The notes under the pieces were generated by a model. It was not told the origin of the DNA and searched no databases. It was given only the letters and a program-made list of their open reading frames with translations. The position numbers and the translations under genes are program-made. A stretch of DNA of 64,000 nt from Furcasterigmium furcatum (taxonomy: Eukaryota; Ascomycota; Sordariomycetes; Glomerellales; Plectosphaerellaceae), in NCBI GenBank assembly GCA_001599815.1, contig BCIA01000001.1, forward strand, positions 1,554,934 through 1,618,933, read 5' to 3'. The first letter of the stretch is position 1. Each line of letters begins with the position of its first letter. Positions 11,239-22,430 of the stretch are shown here, piece by piece.

Positions 11239-12807
11239 ATGATCAAGTCATCGCTCATCTGCCTTGCGGCGGCATCTAGTCTTTGGGATGTCGCAAACGC
11301 CACGCCCTTCGCCCGTCGACAGAGCGGCACGTCGTTTGCCTCTGATGGAAACCCCATCCTGTCTGATGGATCTATCTACTCTGCCGACCCAGCCCCCTTC
11401 GTCGTAGGGAATACGGTCTATGTCCTCGCGGGCCGCGACGAAGCCTCTCCAACCACCAACAACTTCATCATGAACCAGTGGCAGATCTTCGAGGCCGACT
11501 CCCCCGACCCTGCCGGCGGCGAGTGGACTCTGCACAGCAATGTTGCTCAGCCGCAGCAGATGTTCTCCTGGGCCAACCCCGGAGGCGCGTATGCCTCGCA
11601 GATCATCCAGGGTCCAGATGGGCGCTTCTACTTCTACGCCTCGGTCACCCAGAGGAACCCGGGAACGCAGGATGCCTTCAGTGTCGGCGTGGCCGTGTCC
11701 GATTCGCCCACGGGCCCCTTCGTCGACGCTCATCCCGAAGGGCCCATCATCTCCCAGCGTGTCCCGGTGCCGAACAACATCCACAACATCGACCCCGTCG
11801 TTCTCATCGACGATGACGGCCGCGTCTTTGTCTACTGGGGCTCCTTCAACCAACTCCGGGGCATGGAGCTCGACTCATCCGACATGGTCACCCCTATCGG
11901 CGGCATCGTTACGGTCAACACTCTCACAGGATTCTTCGAGGCGCCATGGTTCATGAAAAGGGGACAGACATACTACATGCTCTATGCCGCAAACAATGCC
12001 GGCCCCAATTCCCCCTGCACTCCCACGAGCTACCACGCCTGCCTCGCATACGGCACGGCCTCGAGCCCCCTCGGCCCCTGGACTTTCCGGGGTGTCATCT
12101 TGCACATCGTCAGCTCGACCACGTCTCATCCCGGAGTCTACGAGCTTGATGGCCAGCACTACCTCGTCTACCACACCGCCGACGCCGAGCTGGGCGGCCA
12201 CTTCAGGCGCAGCATCGCCTTCGACGTCCTTGAGTTCGACGACTCGACGTCCCCCCCTTCCATCCTGCCCATCGAGCAGACTCTCCGCGAGGAGCTCACC
12301 GCCCCGCGCCCCCCGAGCCGCAACATCGCTCCCCTAGCGGAGACGGTCGAGTCGGAGAACGGCACGCCGATCCAGTACTGGGTCGCGGCCCTCAACGACG
12401 AGCGCGTCAAGAGCAGCCCCCTGCCGCCGGACTACTGGTCCTCCTGGGCCGGAAACAACTCGCCCCGCGAGAACATCCTGACGTACACCTGGGGCGAGAC
12501 CGTCCGGCTGAACGGCGTTGCCATAGCGTTCTTCGCCGACGCGCCGGCTGGATCGAGCGTTGGAGTTGCGCCGCCCGCCCAGTGGTGGGTTGAGTACCTC
12601 GATGGCGGCGGGACGTGGCGGCGAGTCGCCGCCACGAGCCCCGGCGGGTTCCTGACCGCGGTCACAGATAACCCCCGGGAGGTGAGCTTCGCCACCATCG
12701 AGACGACGAGCCTGAGGGCTGTGCTGGTCGCCTCAGGGGGCTCGCCGGGATTCGCGGCCGTTGGGATCAAGGAGTGGTTTGCTTATGCGCCGGAGCCTGT
12801 TGTTTGA
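11239..12807 (+). CDS. Secreted GH43 glycosidase (arabinofuranosidase/xylosidase type)
   Basis: Intronless, 522 residues. The signal peptide is MIKSSLICLAAASSLWDVANA, followed by a short propeptide-like FARRQ. The five-bladed propeller residues are all visible: the catalytic base Asp in YSADPAPF, the pKa-modulating Asp in NIHNIDPVVLIDDD and the acid Glu in GFFEAPWFMK. The N-terminal GH43 domain covers about 40-340; a C-terminal beta-sandwich of about 150 residues (LRAVLVASGG near the end) follows. The family removes arabinose or xylose units from plant cell-wall polysaccharides outside the cell; exact substrate cannot be read from sequence. It is divergent from a DUF5695-like secreted gene, suggesting shared induction. 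Confidence 0.93.
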   Translation: MIKSSLICLAAASSLWDVANATPFARRQSGTSFASDGNPILSDGSIYSADPAPFVVGNTVYVLAGRDEASPTTNNFIMNQWQIFEADSPDPAGGEWTLHSNVAQPQQMFSWANPGGAYASQIIQGPDGRFYFYASVTQRNPGTQDAFSVGVAVSDSPTGPFVDAHPEGPIISQRVPVPNNIHNIDPVVLIDDDGRVFVYWGSFNQLRGMELDSSDMVTPIGGIVTVNTLTGFFEAPWFMKRGQTYYMLYAANNAGPNSPCTPTSYHACLAYGTASSPLGPWTFRGVILHIVSSTTSHPGVYELDGQHYLVYHTADAELGGHFRRSIAFDVLEFDDSTSPPSILPIEQTLREELTAPRPPSRNIAPLAETVESENGTPIQYWVAALNDERVKSSPLPPDYWSSWAGNNSPRENILTYTWGETVRLNGVAIAFFADAPAGSSVGVAPPAQWWVEYLDGGGTWRRVAATSPGGFLTAVTDNPREVSFATIETTSLRAVLVASGGSPGFAAVGIKEWFAYAPEPVV

Positions 12808-13066
12808 GCCAGAGATTGCCCGTGGTATATGAATAAGGTAGTTATTCTCAACAGTCTATCAATTAGTATTGATGAGTGGGAGCGGATCTTCCCAACTCTC
12901 GCCAGACGTGTAACTACTAGATGACTTTTTCGCAGGAAGAACGTGAAGCACAGGCAAATCCAGCCCGATATCCAACCCAGATCATTACCCGTGGCCCCCA
13001 TCTCCCAGCCCCAAACTCCATATGCTGTTAAAATCACGCTCAAGGTGGTATCACAAGGTCTCTCTA
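12808..13066. other. Short convergent intergenic region
   Basis: Overlapping 3' flanks of the GH43 gene (plus) and the receptor gene (minus); nothing else seen. Confidence 0.5.
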
Positions 13067-14533
13067 TCATGGTTCCGCAACCCCCTTCAGCACCGGCGAG
13101 TCCTCCACCCCCGTGGACCGCACGCTCCTGCCGGCCGTCGAGAACGAGCCCCTGAGCGCATGGCTCCGCGGCGGCGGGTACAGCGCGGTCGGCAGATTCA
13201 TGTCGTCCTCGCCAAACTCCTCAAAGTCGTCGTCCGTGTCGGTCCCGATGGTCCACGCTCCGCTGGGCTCCCTTCGCATGCCGTAGCCCTCCTCGAGGTG
13301 GCGCGGCAGCGACGGCCTCGAGTAGCGGCTCGCCGTCGAGCCGAGGCGCTCGCTCATCTCGCTCTGGACCTTGCTCGCGGGCTGGTAGCGCGGGGACAGG
13401 GCACGTTCGATGCGCGCGCTGTTGGCCTCCGTCGCGGCGCTGGAGCTGTGGCTGTGGCTGCCGGCGACGTTGGAGGTGGAGGACTTGTTGCCGCGGAGGG
13501 AGGAGAGCTGGCGCTTCGCAGAGCCGATGAGCGGGCGGAGCGTGGGCACGCAGACGCAGATCATGCCGGAGCAGAGCTCGACGACGGCCCAGATGGAGGA
13601 GAGGGAGGCGGCGGCCGTGTCGTCCTTGGCGGTCGCGGCGTGCTTGAGCGTGGATATGCGGATGATGCTGATGGCGGTGGTGCTGGGATGTGTCAGTTCA
13701 GGGGTTGATGGCGGGTGGTTGGACGATGGATGGACGTACAAGATACCCAGCCCGAAGACACCGATGAGGATGAGCTTCGGCTTCCGGGGCAGGGGCAGGC
13801 GGCGGAGCATCGGAATAGGCATGACGAGGATGATGACGTCCGTGACGAGGTTGATGGTGGCGTTGGTGTACCACCAGGGGACCATCTTGATACAGTTCGG
13901 CCCACGATAGCCTCCGTTCCAGGCATTCACAGGATTGCTGCAACGGAGGGTGACTGACAGGATCAGGGAGAGGCCGAACAAGAGGTTGAACCAGAAAATG
14001 ACGTCGCAGAGGCGTTGGAAGCCCGGGAGAGGGAAGATGCGGCGGTACTGGAGCAGGAAGGTCGCCTTGATGGAGGTGACGGAACATTGGTACAGGATGA
14101 TGGAGACCTTGGACAGGATCGAGGCGATCTTGTGGTCAGCAGGAGGGACACTCGCCGCAGGTTTGCCGATGCCATATCTCGTGCCTTGGCTGTGTTAGTT
14201 GTTAAACGTCCCATGAGGGCGAGAGGGGACATACTGAGGGCAATGAGAACCCCTGTAGCCAGCACGAAACACTGTTGAAGGTCAGTCAAGACTCCACGGG
14301 ATGGCATCTTGAGGCGAATAACATACATATGAGAGCATCGCAGCCCAGTCGTCGACCCCCCACTGCCGCAGCATGAACCGCCGCACATAGAATCTGAGGA
14401 ATGTCGCTATTGTTGCGAGAGACATAACCGCCACGATGGCGCCCACGATGTTCATCGACAGGTCCGCAGGCTGGCCACGGCGCAGCAGCATCGCGAGAAC
14501 CGCGCCGAGCGGTTCATTGTCAGAGTCGGCCAT
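13067..14533 (-). CDS. PTH11/SAT4-type rhodopsin-like membrane protein
   Basis: Four exons: 14533-14327, 14271-about 14231, 14189-13740 and 13682-13067, about 437 residues. Intron 1 (GTATGT..CAG, 55 nt) and intron 3 (GTACGT..CAG, 57 nt) are sound. Intron 2 is odd. The strong donor GTATGT at 14234 leaves exon 3 out of frame, while using GTCCCC at 14230 restores QGTRYGIGKPAAS. Hallmarks of the fungal rhodopsin-like domain are FLRFYVRR, GVDDWAAML, TRYGIGK, the loop NPVNAWNGGYRGPNC, MPIPMLRRL and TAISIIRI, with about seven hydrophobic helices. The cytosolic tail of about 170 residues is Ser/Arg-rich. Proteins of this family sense surfaces or ligands or have no known role; the specific ligand is unknown. 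Confidence 0.82.
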
Positions 14534-15372
14534 CTGTTCTTCGCTCCTCGGTGAGCTGTCAACACATCGGGGATGCTCAGCGTTCGATCCGACGTGGCCG
14601 GTGCGACGACGAGGTCATGGTGAGTGGTGACAAGAAAGAGGAAAAAGGGAAACACATCACGAGACCGACCGTCCTCAGCCCTGGATTTCTTCTAGAAACC
14701 AAACGTTCTGTGCGAGTGTCCGCCCACGCGGCATGACAGCATCAGAGTTTGGGCTAATTCCTCGTCCGGTCAACTCTGTGGCTCCCCAGCACTGGACGAG
14801 CACGACGTCTTGTGACGGCTCCGGCTGGTTGGTGAGCGGATCTTCGGCAGACCGAGACAAGACTCGCAAGGCCAGCGCTACCGGCGACCAACAAGTGGCC
14901 GTCGGTGAGCTTTTGGGATCACTAAGCGCCAACGTGGATGGTGACAGGACCCGGTTTCTCGGGATGTTGGAGGGATTTCGAGAGCCTCGAGTCAGGGGAC
15001 CGAGTCGTGGCGCTGACGCCGTCGAGGCAGCCAGTGCTTGTCCATTGGATGCCCTCGGCATAGGGGAGCTTCATTGGACGGAATATGACTGACTGATCGC
15101 CCGGGATGAGCCGGTGAGAGGGCTGATGAGAGACCCTGGGTGTCTATGAGTCTGCAAGAGTCGTGATCTGCACCCATGGAGCGGGCGAGACAACTCGGAT
15201 TCATCCGCCGAGGACAAAGACGCCAGCTCAAAGCGGCCGAGTCCTCGGTGACAAAGACGTTTAATAATATAGAGGCAAAAGAGTGGAATCAATGAAGAAA
15301 GACAAGCAAGTCGCCAGCCACTTTCATGTGATGTCAATTAACAAGACCGACAAAAAGCAAAAGAAATAGTCC
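14534..15372. other. Intergenic, receptor promoter
   Basis: 840 bases between the receptor start and the tRNA. No supportable ORF or repeat seen apart from the pol III T-runs listed separately. Confidence 0.45.
15352..15362 (-). terminator. RNA polymerase III terminator of tRNA-Gly
   Basis: On the minus strand, runs of four Ts (15362-15359) and five Ts (15356-15352) lie 11 to 21 nt after the mature tRNA 3' end, as expected for pol III release. Confidence 0.75.
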
Positions 15373-15443
15373 TGCGTGAACAGGGAATCGAACCCTGGGC
15401 TCCCCGATGGCAACGGAGAATTTTACCACTAAACCATTCACGC
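15373..15443 (-). tRNA. tRNA-Gly (anticodon GCC)
   Basis: The minus strand folds into a complete cloverleaf without intron: acceptor stem GCGTGAA paired with TTCACGC, D-loop with GTTTAGTGGTAAA (A box), anticodon loop TTGCCAT with anticodon GCC, T arm CAGGGTTCGATTCCCTG (B box) and discriminator A at 15373. Decodes GGC/GGT. Confidence 0.97.
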
Positions 15444-15785
15444 TTGTTGGACGGTGTTAGGTGCATCTGGTAGGGACCATGTAGTAAGACGTAGTAAGAC
15501 GACAGGGATCCCCCTGTTGGCTGCCTGCTGCCTGTTCTGCGGGGCCAAGCTCGTCCCTCATCTTCATCCCTCCTCCACCATCATTGCCGTGTCGATGTTG
15601 ACGAGAACGGGCAGTCCCTGCAGCGGGAATTTGATACTCGACTGATCCCACTCATGGCTGATGGTTCCTTGGCCTACTGACGTGCAACAAACCCGGCAAT
15701 TCTGCCTGCCACTGCTCGATGAAATGGCCAGAGATGTCTTCACTGACACACTAACAACTGACCCTCACTGACTGTGACAGTCTAC
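15444..15785. other. Intergenic region
   Basis: About 340 bases between the tRNA 5' side and the 3' end of the carboxypeptidase gene; nothing recognised. Confidence 0.45.
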
Positions 15786-17434
15786 CTACAGCACCCTAAA
15801 GATCGGGTACTCGTCGCCCCTGTTCAGGGACACAATGTTGTACGTCGCGTACGACGACCTGTTCTCCGGCTCCAGCGTCACCAGCGCGAACGCCGCGTTC
15901 TTCTGCCTCGTGCTCACCCTGTACCCGCCCTTCGGGATCCTTACATCCTTGCGGAACGGCTCGGTCTCGACCGTCGTCTCGGCCACGCCCTCATACTTGC
16001 TGGTCGCGACCACGGCCCTCGTGACCCGCAGCACCTCCACGTTGCCGACGAAGTCCTCCTCGAGCTCCTCGACCTCTACGCCCGAGACCCGCAGACGGTC
16101 CGCGACGTCCTTGAACGCGCGGGAGAAGACGTACGCCTCCGGCCGGGGGCGCGTCAGGTGCGGGATCGAGGGGGTGTTGTTGTTGAACGTCACGGGGACG
16201 TGGACGAGCGTGCCGTCGCGCGCATCGACGAACTCCCACTCCGTCTGGTGCACGCGCGCAGTATCGTTGACAATAATATCGTCCGTGCTCTCGATGAACG
16301 CCTGGCGGCCGCCCTCGATGGTCTCGTAGACCTCGCGGAAGTGGTCGACGGCCACCTGGACAATGGTCTCCGCGACGAGCAGGCCGGTGGTTACGCGGCG
16401 CTGGAAGTGCTGATCGCCGTGGCGGATCCCGCGCGTCTCGGAGAGGAACGACACCGCCTGCAGGAGGCCGGCGTTGTTGTGGTTGGGCCGGCTGACGGAG
16501 CTGGGCTCCGTGAGGACGAGGTTGTCCGTGCCGCCGGGCGCGGTGTAGTACGCGCTCCAGCGCAGGTCGTGGGCCTCGAGGACCGCGCCGATGGTCCGCG
16601 TGAACAGGCCCTCGCCGAGCTCGCGGATGGTGTGGTGGATGTTGGGATTCTTCACGTTGGAGATCTGCCCGTCCTGCGCCTTACGGTACTGTCCCGATCC
16701 GCCGAGGCGCTGCCCGCCGCCGAGCTCGTGTGCGTCAAGGAAAATGTGAGGGTCGAACTCGGACAGGACCTTCTTGACGTCGATGGTCTGCTGGGACTTG
16801 AGGATGGCCTGGTCGCGGTTGGGATCGTAGTTGGACGCGTACTGACGCTGGAAGTAGGCGACGCCGTCAGGGTTGTAGCGCGGCAGCACGACAATCTCCG
16901 TCTTGGCCAGAAGCGTCTCAGTCCAGGTGGAATTGGCGTCGAATTTGCCGAGTAGGGCGAGGAGGGCCTGGTCACCACCGGGCTCGTTTCCGTGGACGCC
17001 GCCCTGGAGCCAGATGCGCAGCTTGCGGCCACCGGTGCAGTCGTCCTGTTTGGTGCCAGACAGGCGGAGGTACGGAATAGGGCGGTTTTCCTCTGACTCG
17101 AGGGCGTTGTCGTAGGTCGCCCAGTCGTTGCGTTCGGCGATCTCGCGGAGGAAGTTGTCTGATACTGTTAGACAGGCCCTTGCCAGTGCTGGGTTGTTGG
17201 CATACCTAGGACCTCGATATCCGTTGGGCCACTCGTGCCCTCGGCAAACCCGGCTGGAACCGTGTCCGGGTCCGTGAAGGCCGGGGACAGCAGCTCAATG
17301 TCGGGCACATCAGGGAACAGAGCATCGATGTGCTCTGGGTCCTTCTGCAGCGACAGCTGGTTGTCGGCGTAGGCCAGCTGGGCCTTGGCTAAGCCAGCTT
17401 GAAGGAGGCCGACGACAATGGCTTGAGTACGCAT
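15786..17434 (-). CDS. Secreted M14-family zinc carboxypeptidase
   Basis: Exons 17434-17206 and 17158-15786 join to 533 residues across a 47-nt intron (GTATGC..TATCAG, branch CTAAC); an acceptor 6 nt earlier would also keep frame. The signal peptide is MRTQAIVVGLLQAGLAKA. The zinc motif HGNE (H132, E135) sits in LQGGVHGNEPGGDQ, followed by LPRYNPDGV and FLDAHELGGG, typical of M14. A region of about 200 residues continues beyond the catalytic domain with predominantly beta character. The enzyme would be secreted and remove C-terminal residues from peptides, or hydrolyse a related amide; the long C-terminal part is why I do not name a subfamily. The third zinc ligand was not assigned with confidence. 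Confidence 0.9.
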
Positions 17435-19011
17435 GGTGCTGGCTTGGCTTACACGAGATGCTCGACGGACGACCGGTTCAGCCTGCCTCTCAAGTTACAC
17501 ATCACGATCAGCTCTCTGCCAGCTCGACCTTTTATCCTCCCCCGAAAGCCCGCGCCTCTTTCATCATTGACCCCAAGGCCCAATATCATGCATTCCGTGA
17601 CCTATCCCCGCCATCGCGTCAGGCTCGGTCCTCAGCAGAAGAGGTGGAAAACCGGAGAAGCGCAGATGAACCACTGCCAGAATTCTGCGGGATCGTAGCA
17701 TTCGACGTCTGGGCCTCCAGTCGTCGCACTCAAGTAGGAAGGTCCAAGGCGCAAGCGCGCGGGCAGAGGAGCTTCATGGCGCGGCCAAGCCTCGATCTGC
17801 ATATTGCATCATCCAGCTTACCGCAGTCGACACCATCTTGGCAGAGGACTTTGGTGAAGAAGATGAGGCATAAGACACTCTGGAATGTCCAGATCATGTC
17901 TGCTCCCCTGAAATAATTACCAACACAACTGGGTCGTGGCCAGGGCGTGAGGCGCTCCCCTTGTTCCCCCTCCACCGGGAGGGGTTGACATTTGGCTGGA
18001 CGGGTTTGGGAGAAGTAAGACCATAAGTATGATGTCTGCGTAATTCAGAGATAGGAAGCATCGTCATGTCGAGGGTAATTAATAGGGGATCGTGAGGATA
18101 ACAGTGAGTCTCGAGGTAAACAAGAAGAGGCTGTGGCCGTCATTAAGTGTCACCAACATAAAGAGCAGACGGAAGATGAGCGAGAATATTATTATCAGAT
18201 CAAAATGTATTTGTAACTGACTAGAGAAGAGAGGAAATATTTCACGCTGATATTAGTACAATTTCGTTGTCATCTTGGTGCGACCCTCTGTGCGGCCTGA
18301 AAGTCATCGTGTGTAAGTGTCGCTCAGGCCTCGTCCGCAACTTGGGCAACATCACCACCAAACGCCAGAAACCACTCAATCTCAATCATCAATCATGATC
18401 ACATACCTGTAGAACATACAGAATAAGATGGAAGTATCCAGAGAGGAAATCTAAGTCTTCAGTCAGCATATCTCGCGGCCATCTCGTGACCTCACCCAGT
18501 GACCGCCTCACTAGCCCAGCTGGCCAAGTCACGCAGTCACCGACCAAAACACCACGCCGTAGTCACGAGAAGGACAGTCTAGGAGAAAACCGGGCCTCTC
18601 CCGCGACGAAATCGCGTTCACAGGGGAGAGATCGGGCGATCGCGGTGCCGATGTCATCGTCGATGAGACGCGTCTGGACGGCTGACAAGACGGCCTTGGT
18701 CACTAGCCACCGTTAGCAAAAGACTACGTATCACGTACCGTCGACGGGAAGATCACGGAACGTGTCCCGACACAGATCAAGAAACATATTATACAGTCAT
18801 TCGAAAGCAAGGCGGGTGGCAAGCGGTGGTCATTACGCTCGTCGTGGTAAGGTACAGGGTATCCGTAGATGAGTACATAAAGCAACGGCATGCCGCGACC
18901 CGCTCGGGGTGCGCGCGCGATGCCTGGGTCTTCAGCTCCTCCGACGTCACTGTCTTTACAAGGGGATGCGACGCCGGGGCGGGGTGGCGGGTATGCCCGC
19001 GGCCCCTCGTG
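17435..19011. other. Intergenic region, 1.6 kb
   Basis: Promoter of the carboxypeptidase (ATAAAA on the minus strand near 17530) and 3' flank of the next minus-strand gene. The middle (about 18000-18480) is relatively AT-rich. No ORF, RNA gene or repeat that I can support. Confidence 0.45.
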
Positions 19012-20241
19012 CTAGTCCAGTCCCCGTCTCCGCCCTCTGTTGGTTCTTGTCCGTAAGGTGTCCGGGAGGGGCTTCGATATGCGGCTTGACGCCTCTTCGG
19101 GGCTGCGACGTGTGAGCGCCGCCCGCTCCTGTGTGAGGGCGCTCTTCGGTGTGCGTTGGTGATGTTTCGGTGAGACGTGCAGGGGGGATGGCCTGCGGCG
19201 GCATGGTGTTGAGATGTCGAGGTAGGATATGGATGACGATTCAGGTTTGGGGGTGGGCGTTTCAGACTCGATCGAGTCGATGACTGTGTCGATAGTGTCA
19301 AACATGTCGCAAGGTAGTTGGGCAGTAGAGAAGTCTTCGTATTCATCGTCAAGATCATCGTCGGTGTGGTGAGGAGTGTCGTTGTGATGTGAGCCATATC
19401 CCTCGTCGAGATCGGAGACAGAGGTGGGAAGAGACTCGGTGTTCGCAATGACGATCCCTTCATCGTCAGACAGGTGAGCATCGCGGCCGAAGGCATCGGA
19501 CTCGGAGCCTGAGAAGGACATGGATCGTGCTGGTGTAAAGTTGCGGAGGCGGTAGTCGTGGTGATGCTCGTCGTCAGTCGCCGAGGAGTCGTCCTCGTGG
19601 GAGGTCATGGACCTGGGAGAGGGAGGGAGATCATGACAAGCGACACTCGTCTTGAAGGAAGTGGTGATGCGTCGGAGAGGCTCGCGGGAGACGGGAGCGG
19701 CGGCGGCAACGTGCTTCTCTTCATCGTCATCGGCGAAGAGGGAGGGAACGTCGTCGTCGTCGTCAACGCTGCTGTGGTTGGTACTCTCCGACTGGACACT
19801 AAACCTGTCAGTGAAGGACGACACGGTCGACGCAGCATCATCATCATGACGGAAACTGTGACGGTCGAGGTATCCCTCAGGCAGGTAGCTGGCGAAGTAA
19901 CGGACGAGGGAGTCGAGGGAGCGGGTGCGGAAGAGCTGGAGGGCGAGGGACCACTGCTCGGTGCCGATGAGCTTGGGGTTGGCGATGATCTCGAGGGAGG
20001 CAGACTCGAGGCAGTCGTTCAGCTCGTCCAGGCGCTGTTGTCTCCGGTCCGCCAGGAGGCGGTGGAACTCGTCCTCGGTGCGGGCTTCGTTGGAGATCTC
20101 GAAGACATCATGGTGGAAGGCCTCGGGGTCTTGTATGGTGGAGGATATAGTGTTGTATTGGTCATGGAGCTTGGTGAAGAGGTCGGCCCTCTTCATGCCA
20201 AACTTCCAGGCCGGCCAGGAGAAGGCGAGCTCGTCGTCCAT
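19012..20241 (-). CDS. Conserved fungal protein of unknown function
   Basis: Intronless, 409 residues, starting MDDELAFSWPAWKFGMKR. Residues 1-120 are a compact, mostly helical conserved region (YNTISSTIQDPEAFHHDV, DEFHRLLADRRQQRL, then LFRTRSLDSLVRYFASYLP). The remaining two thirds are Ser/Asp/His-rich and low complexity (DDDDD, DDDEE, HHH) and probably disordered, ending in a basic RTRTNRGRRRGLD tail. There is no signal peptide or membrane helix. I recall similar N-termini in other Pezizomycotina proteins, sometimes under unlikely names, but no function is established. The acidic tracts and basic tail would fit a nuclear or regulatory protein, which is inference. Confidence 0.8.
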   Translation of the reverse strand: MDDELAFSWPAWKFGMKRADLFTKLHDQYNTISSTIQDPEAFHHDVFEISNEARTEDEFHRLLADRRQQRLDELNDCLESASLEIIANPKLIGTEQWSLALQLFRTRSLDSLVRYFASYLPEGYLDRHSFRHDDDAASTVSSFTDRFSVQSESTNHSSVDDDDDVPSLFADDDEEKHVAAAAPVSREPLRRITTSFKTSVACHDLPPSPRSMTSHEDDSSATDDEHHHDYRLRNFTPARSMSFSGSESDAFGRDAHLSDDEGIVIANTESLPTSVSDLDEGYGSHHNDTPHHTDDDLDDEYEDFSTAQLPCDMFDTIDTVIDSIESETPTPKPESSSISYLDISTPCRRRPSPLHVSPKHHQRTPKSALTQERAALTRRSPEEASSRISKPLPDTLRTRTNRGRRRGLD

Positions 20242-22430
20242 GTTGGATGTGGATGTGTTGTTGCCGCCCTTGAGGAGGACGGACTTGGGCAGGGTTCAGG
20301 CGATACGTGGTAGTAGAAGCAGTCGTAGAGGCGATCGAGGGCCGTTTAGACCATACAGCCACTCGTGCAGTCCATCGCGGCGAGTCGAATACTGTTGTGA
20401 AGGGGAGTCTGTCGTTTGCAGGCAGGGGGGAATGCGTCTTGGTGAGGGCTCGTGGTGATGTCGGGAGTCAGTGTCAGTTTGGGAGAGTGGGACAGGCGAG
20501 GACATAGGAAAACGGGCTCCGCGCTCGACCACGAAAGGAAGGGGCCATTGTGGATGGCGAGATTTTGCGACGGGGCCACCCTGCTGACCAGGCATTGGAA
20601 GTGGAATGGGGGCTGGCGAAACTAGCGTCAGGCAACACCAATCAAAGTGTTTGTGAGGGTTACATCCAAGGACCTGGCGGCACGCTAACGCCCGCTTTCG
20701 GAAGCGATGCATCATCCTGCAGCGCCACCGCTCATCTTGGGGGCCAATCAGCCAGGGACTCGTATCAGCCCGGGCGGGTCGGAAGCATCGAACCCGCCGG
20801 TACATGTTTCGAGGAGCGACCAGATGTAGGGCTCAAGTCCCGCCAGTCCTAATTCCCCGCAGATTTATTAGGACTCTCCAGACAAACAAACCCGGAGGGT
20901 ACCTGGTAAGACTGCATCGCCCAAGTTCCCCGTCGCGTTCGTTGCCGTCGTCGGGCCAGAGTCACTTCGGCCCCCAACCGTTCCTTCGACCTGTGGCTTT
21001 CTTGTGGCTTATGACCGCTGAGTTGTGGCTGGAGGCATTCTTTCGTTTCTCGAAGCCATCGCCGACTCTCGACGGCGACAAACTTCGTCAGCAGGACAGA
21101 TGAGTCCCTCCGAACACCGCCTAACTGGCTTTTGTGTCTCAATACCTAGGAACTGGCGCAATGTACTTCTTTCTGTTAAAAGCGTTCCCACACATTTATT
21201 TTCCGTCTGGCCCGGGTCGCTTTTGTTAGCTCCGCGTTGAAGCAGTTGTCGAATCAAGGACAACCCACGACGACTCTATCTCGTCCCATCCGGTCTTTCA
21301 CTGACCTACCTGCTGGGACCCGGCTTGTCTCTCGAGTTTCGACTCGACTTGATGAGCTGGGAGACAGCAGAGTCGACAGTGAGGGCTTGAGGGCTTCGCA
21401 TCCATCCAACACTGCCACAGGAGTGACTACGACGAGTCCCTGATCACACCGCCCACTGCGCCTCGCCAGCCAGTAGTGGGAGTGCTATTCCTGTCACTGG
21501 GCCCAGTCCGCTGCCTCTCCTCTCCCCGCGCCGCCCATCATCTGGTCCCTCCCCTCTCCTCTCGTGCCCCTTTCTCTCGGCAGCCCTCGCCCTAGGCAGA
21601 AGCCGCCTTTCCTCCCGCTGGACAACGGTTCTTCCCGCTTCCATGAGTTCGACTGGACTGCGCGTGTGAGGCTGAACCATCACCAGGACCTCTCCTCCTC
21701 CTTGGATTCCCCAGTCACTCCCCGTCGGCCTCTCGCTGCACCTTGTCACGGGCGCCCTTGCAGGTCATCTCGAGACTCTGCTGTCTTCTGTCGTTTTCCA
21801 CCTGTCGTCTCGGTTGACCTGCATTGGGTGCATTAAAGGCCAGTCGCTCTCTGCGCTCGACCCCTTCGTCGCCTGCTGGACTGGACTGGACTGGACCACC
21901 CGCAGCCACCGCCCTCTGCAGTCAGCCCAGGAACCATCAATCATAGTGCTATCTAACGGGTTTTTCTGCTTCCAACGTTTCCACCCCCTGGGTCGTCTTT
22001 CCAGCAGCGGGCGCGCCCTCTGGTAACCCATTATCATATTTTCCTCATATACAACATATATGCCCTCTTAGATCTATCCATCTGGCGACCCTGACAGCCC
22101 TCTCCTTGTCATACCTCACCAGCACTTACAAGCTGCCTCCCTACTCCTCCTCAGCCCCGGCCCCTTCAGTTCGCGGAGCCCGTGCTTACTGACAAATCGT
22201 GTGAGGCCAACGAGGACCCCGCGGTCCACCGGCTCCATCTTCCCACCGGGCTCAAGCTTTCTTACGTTCGTTCCCGCCCGCCCACTCCTTGTCCCTTGTC
22301 TTCATTATTTCTTGCGACTCTCCCGGACGACGATCGTGCACCCCGAGTCACCACGCCGTCGACACTCCCCGCCGCGAGACAAGGCCCGGCCTAGGCGCCT
22401 CTTGGATGGCTGCCTAGAGTCGCCTACTCC
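20242..22430. promoter_or_regulatory. Divergent 2.2-kb promoter with long CT-rich leader
   Basis: Lies between the minus-strand unknown gene and the plus-strand kinase. From about 21470 to 22430 the plus strand is strongly pyrimidine-rich (TCCTCTCCCC-type runs), typical of a long fungal 5' leader; several short ATG-led ORFs in it could be uORFs. No conserved ORF found. Confidence 0.5.

Noticed and set aside
15774..16955. 393-codon ORF on the plus strand
   Set aside because: Antisense to the M14 carboxypeptidase, which has a signal peptide and zinc motif on the other strand.
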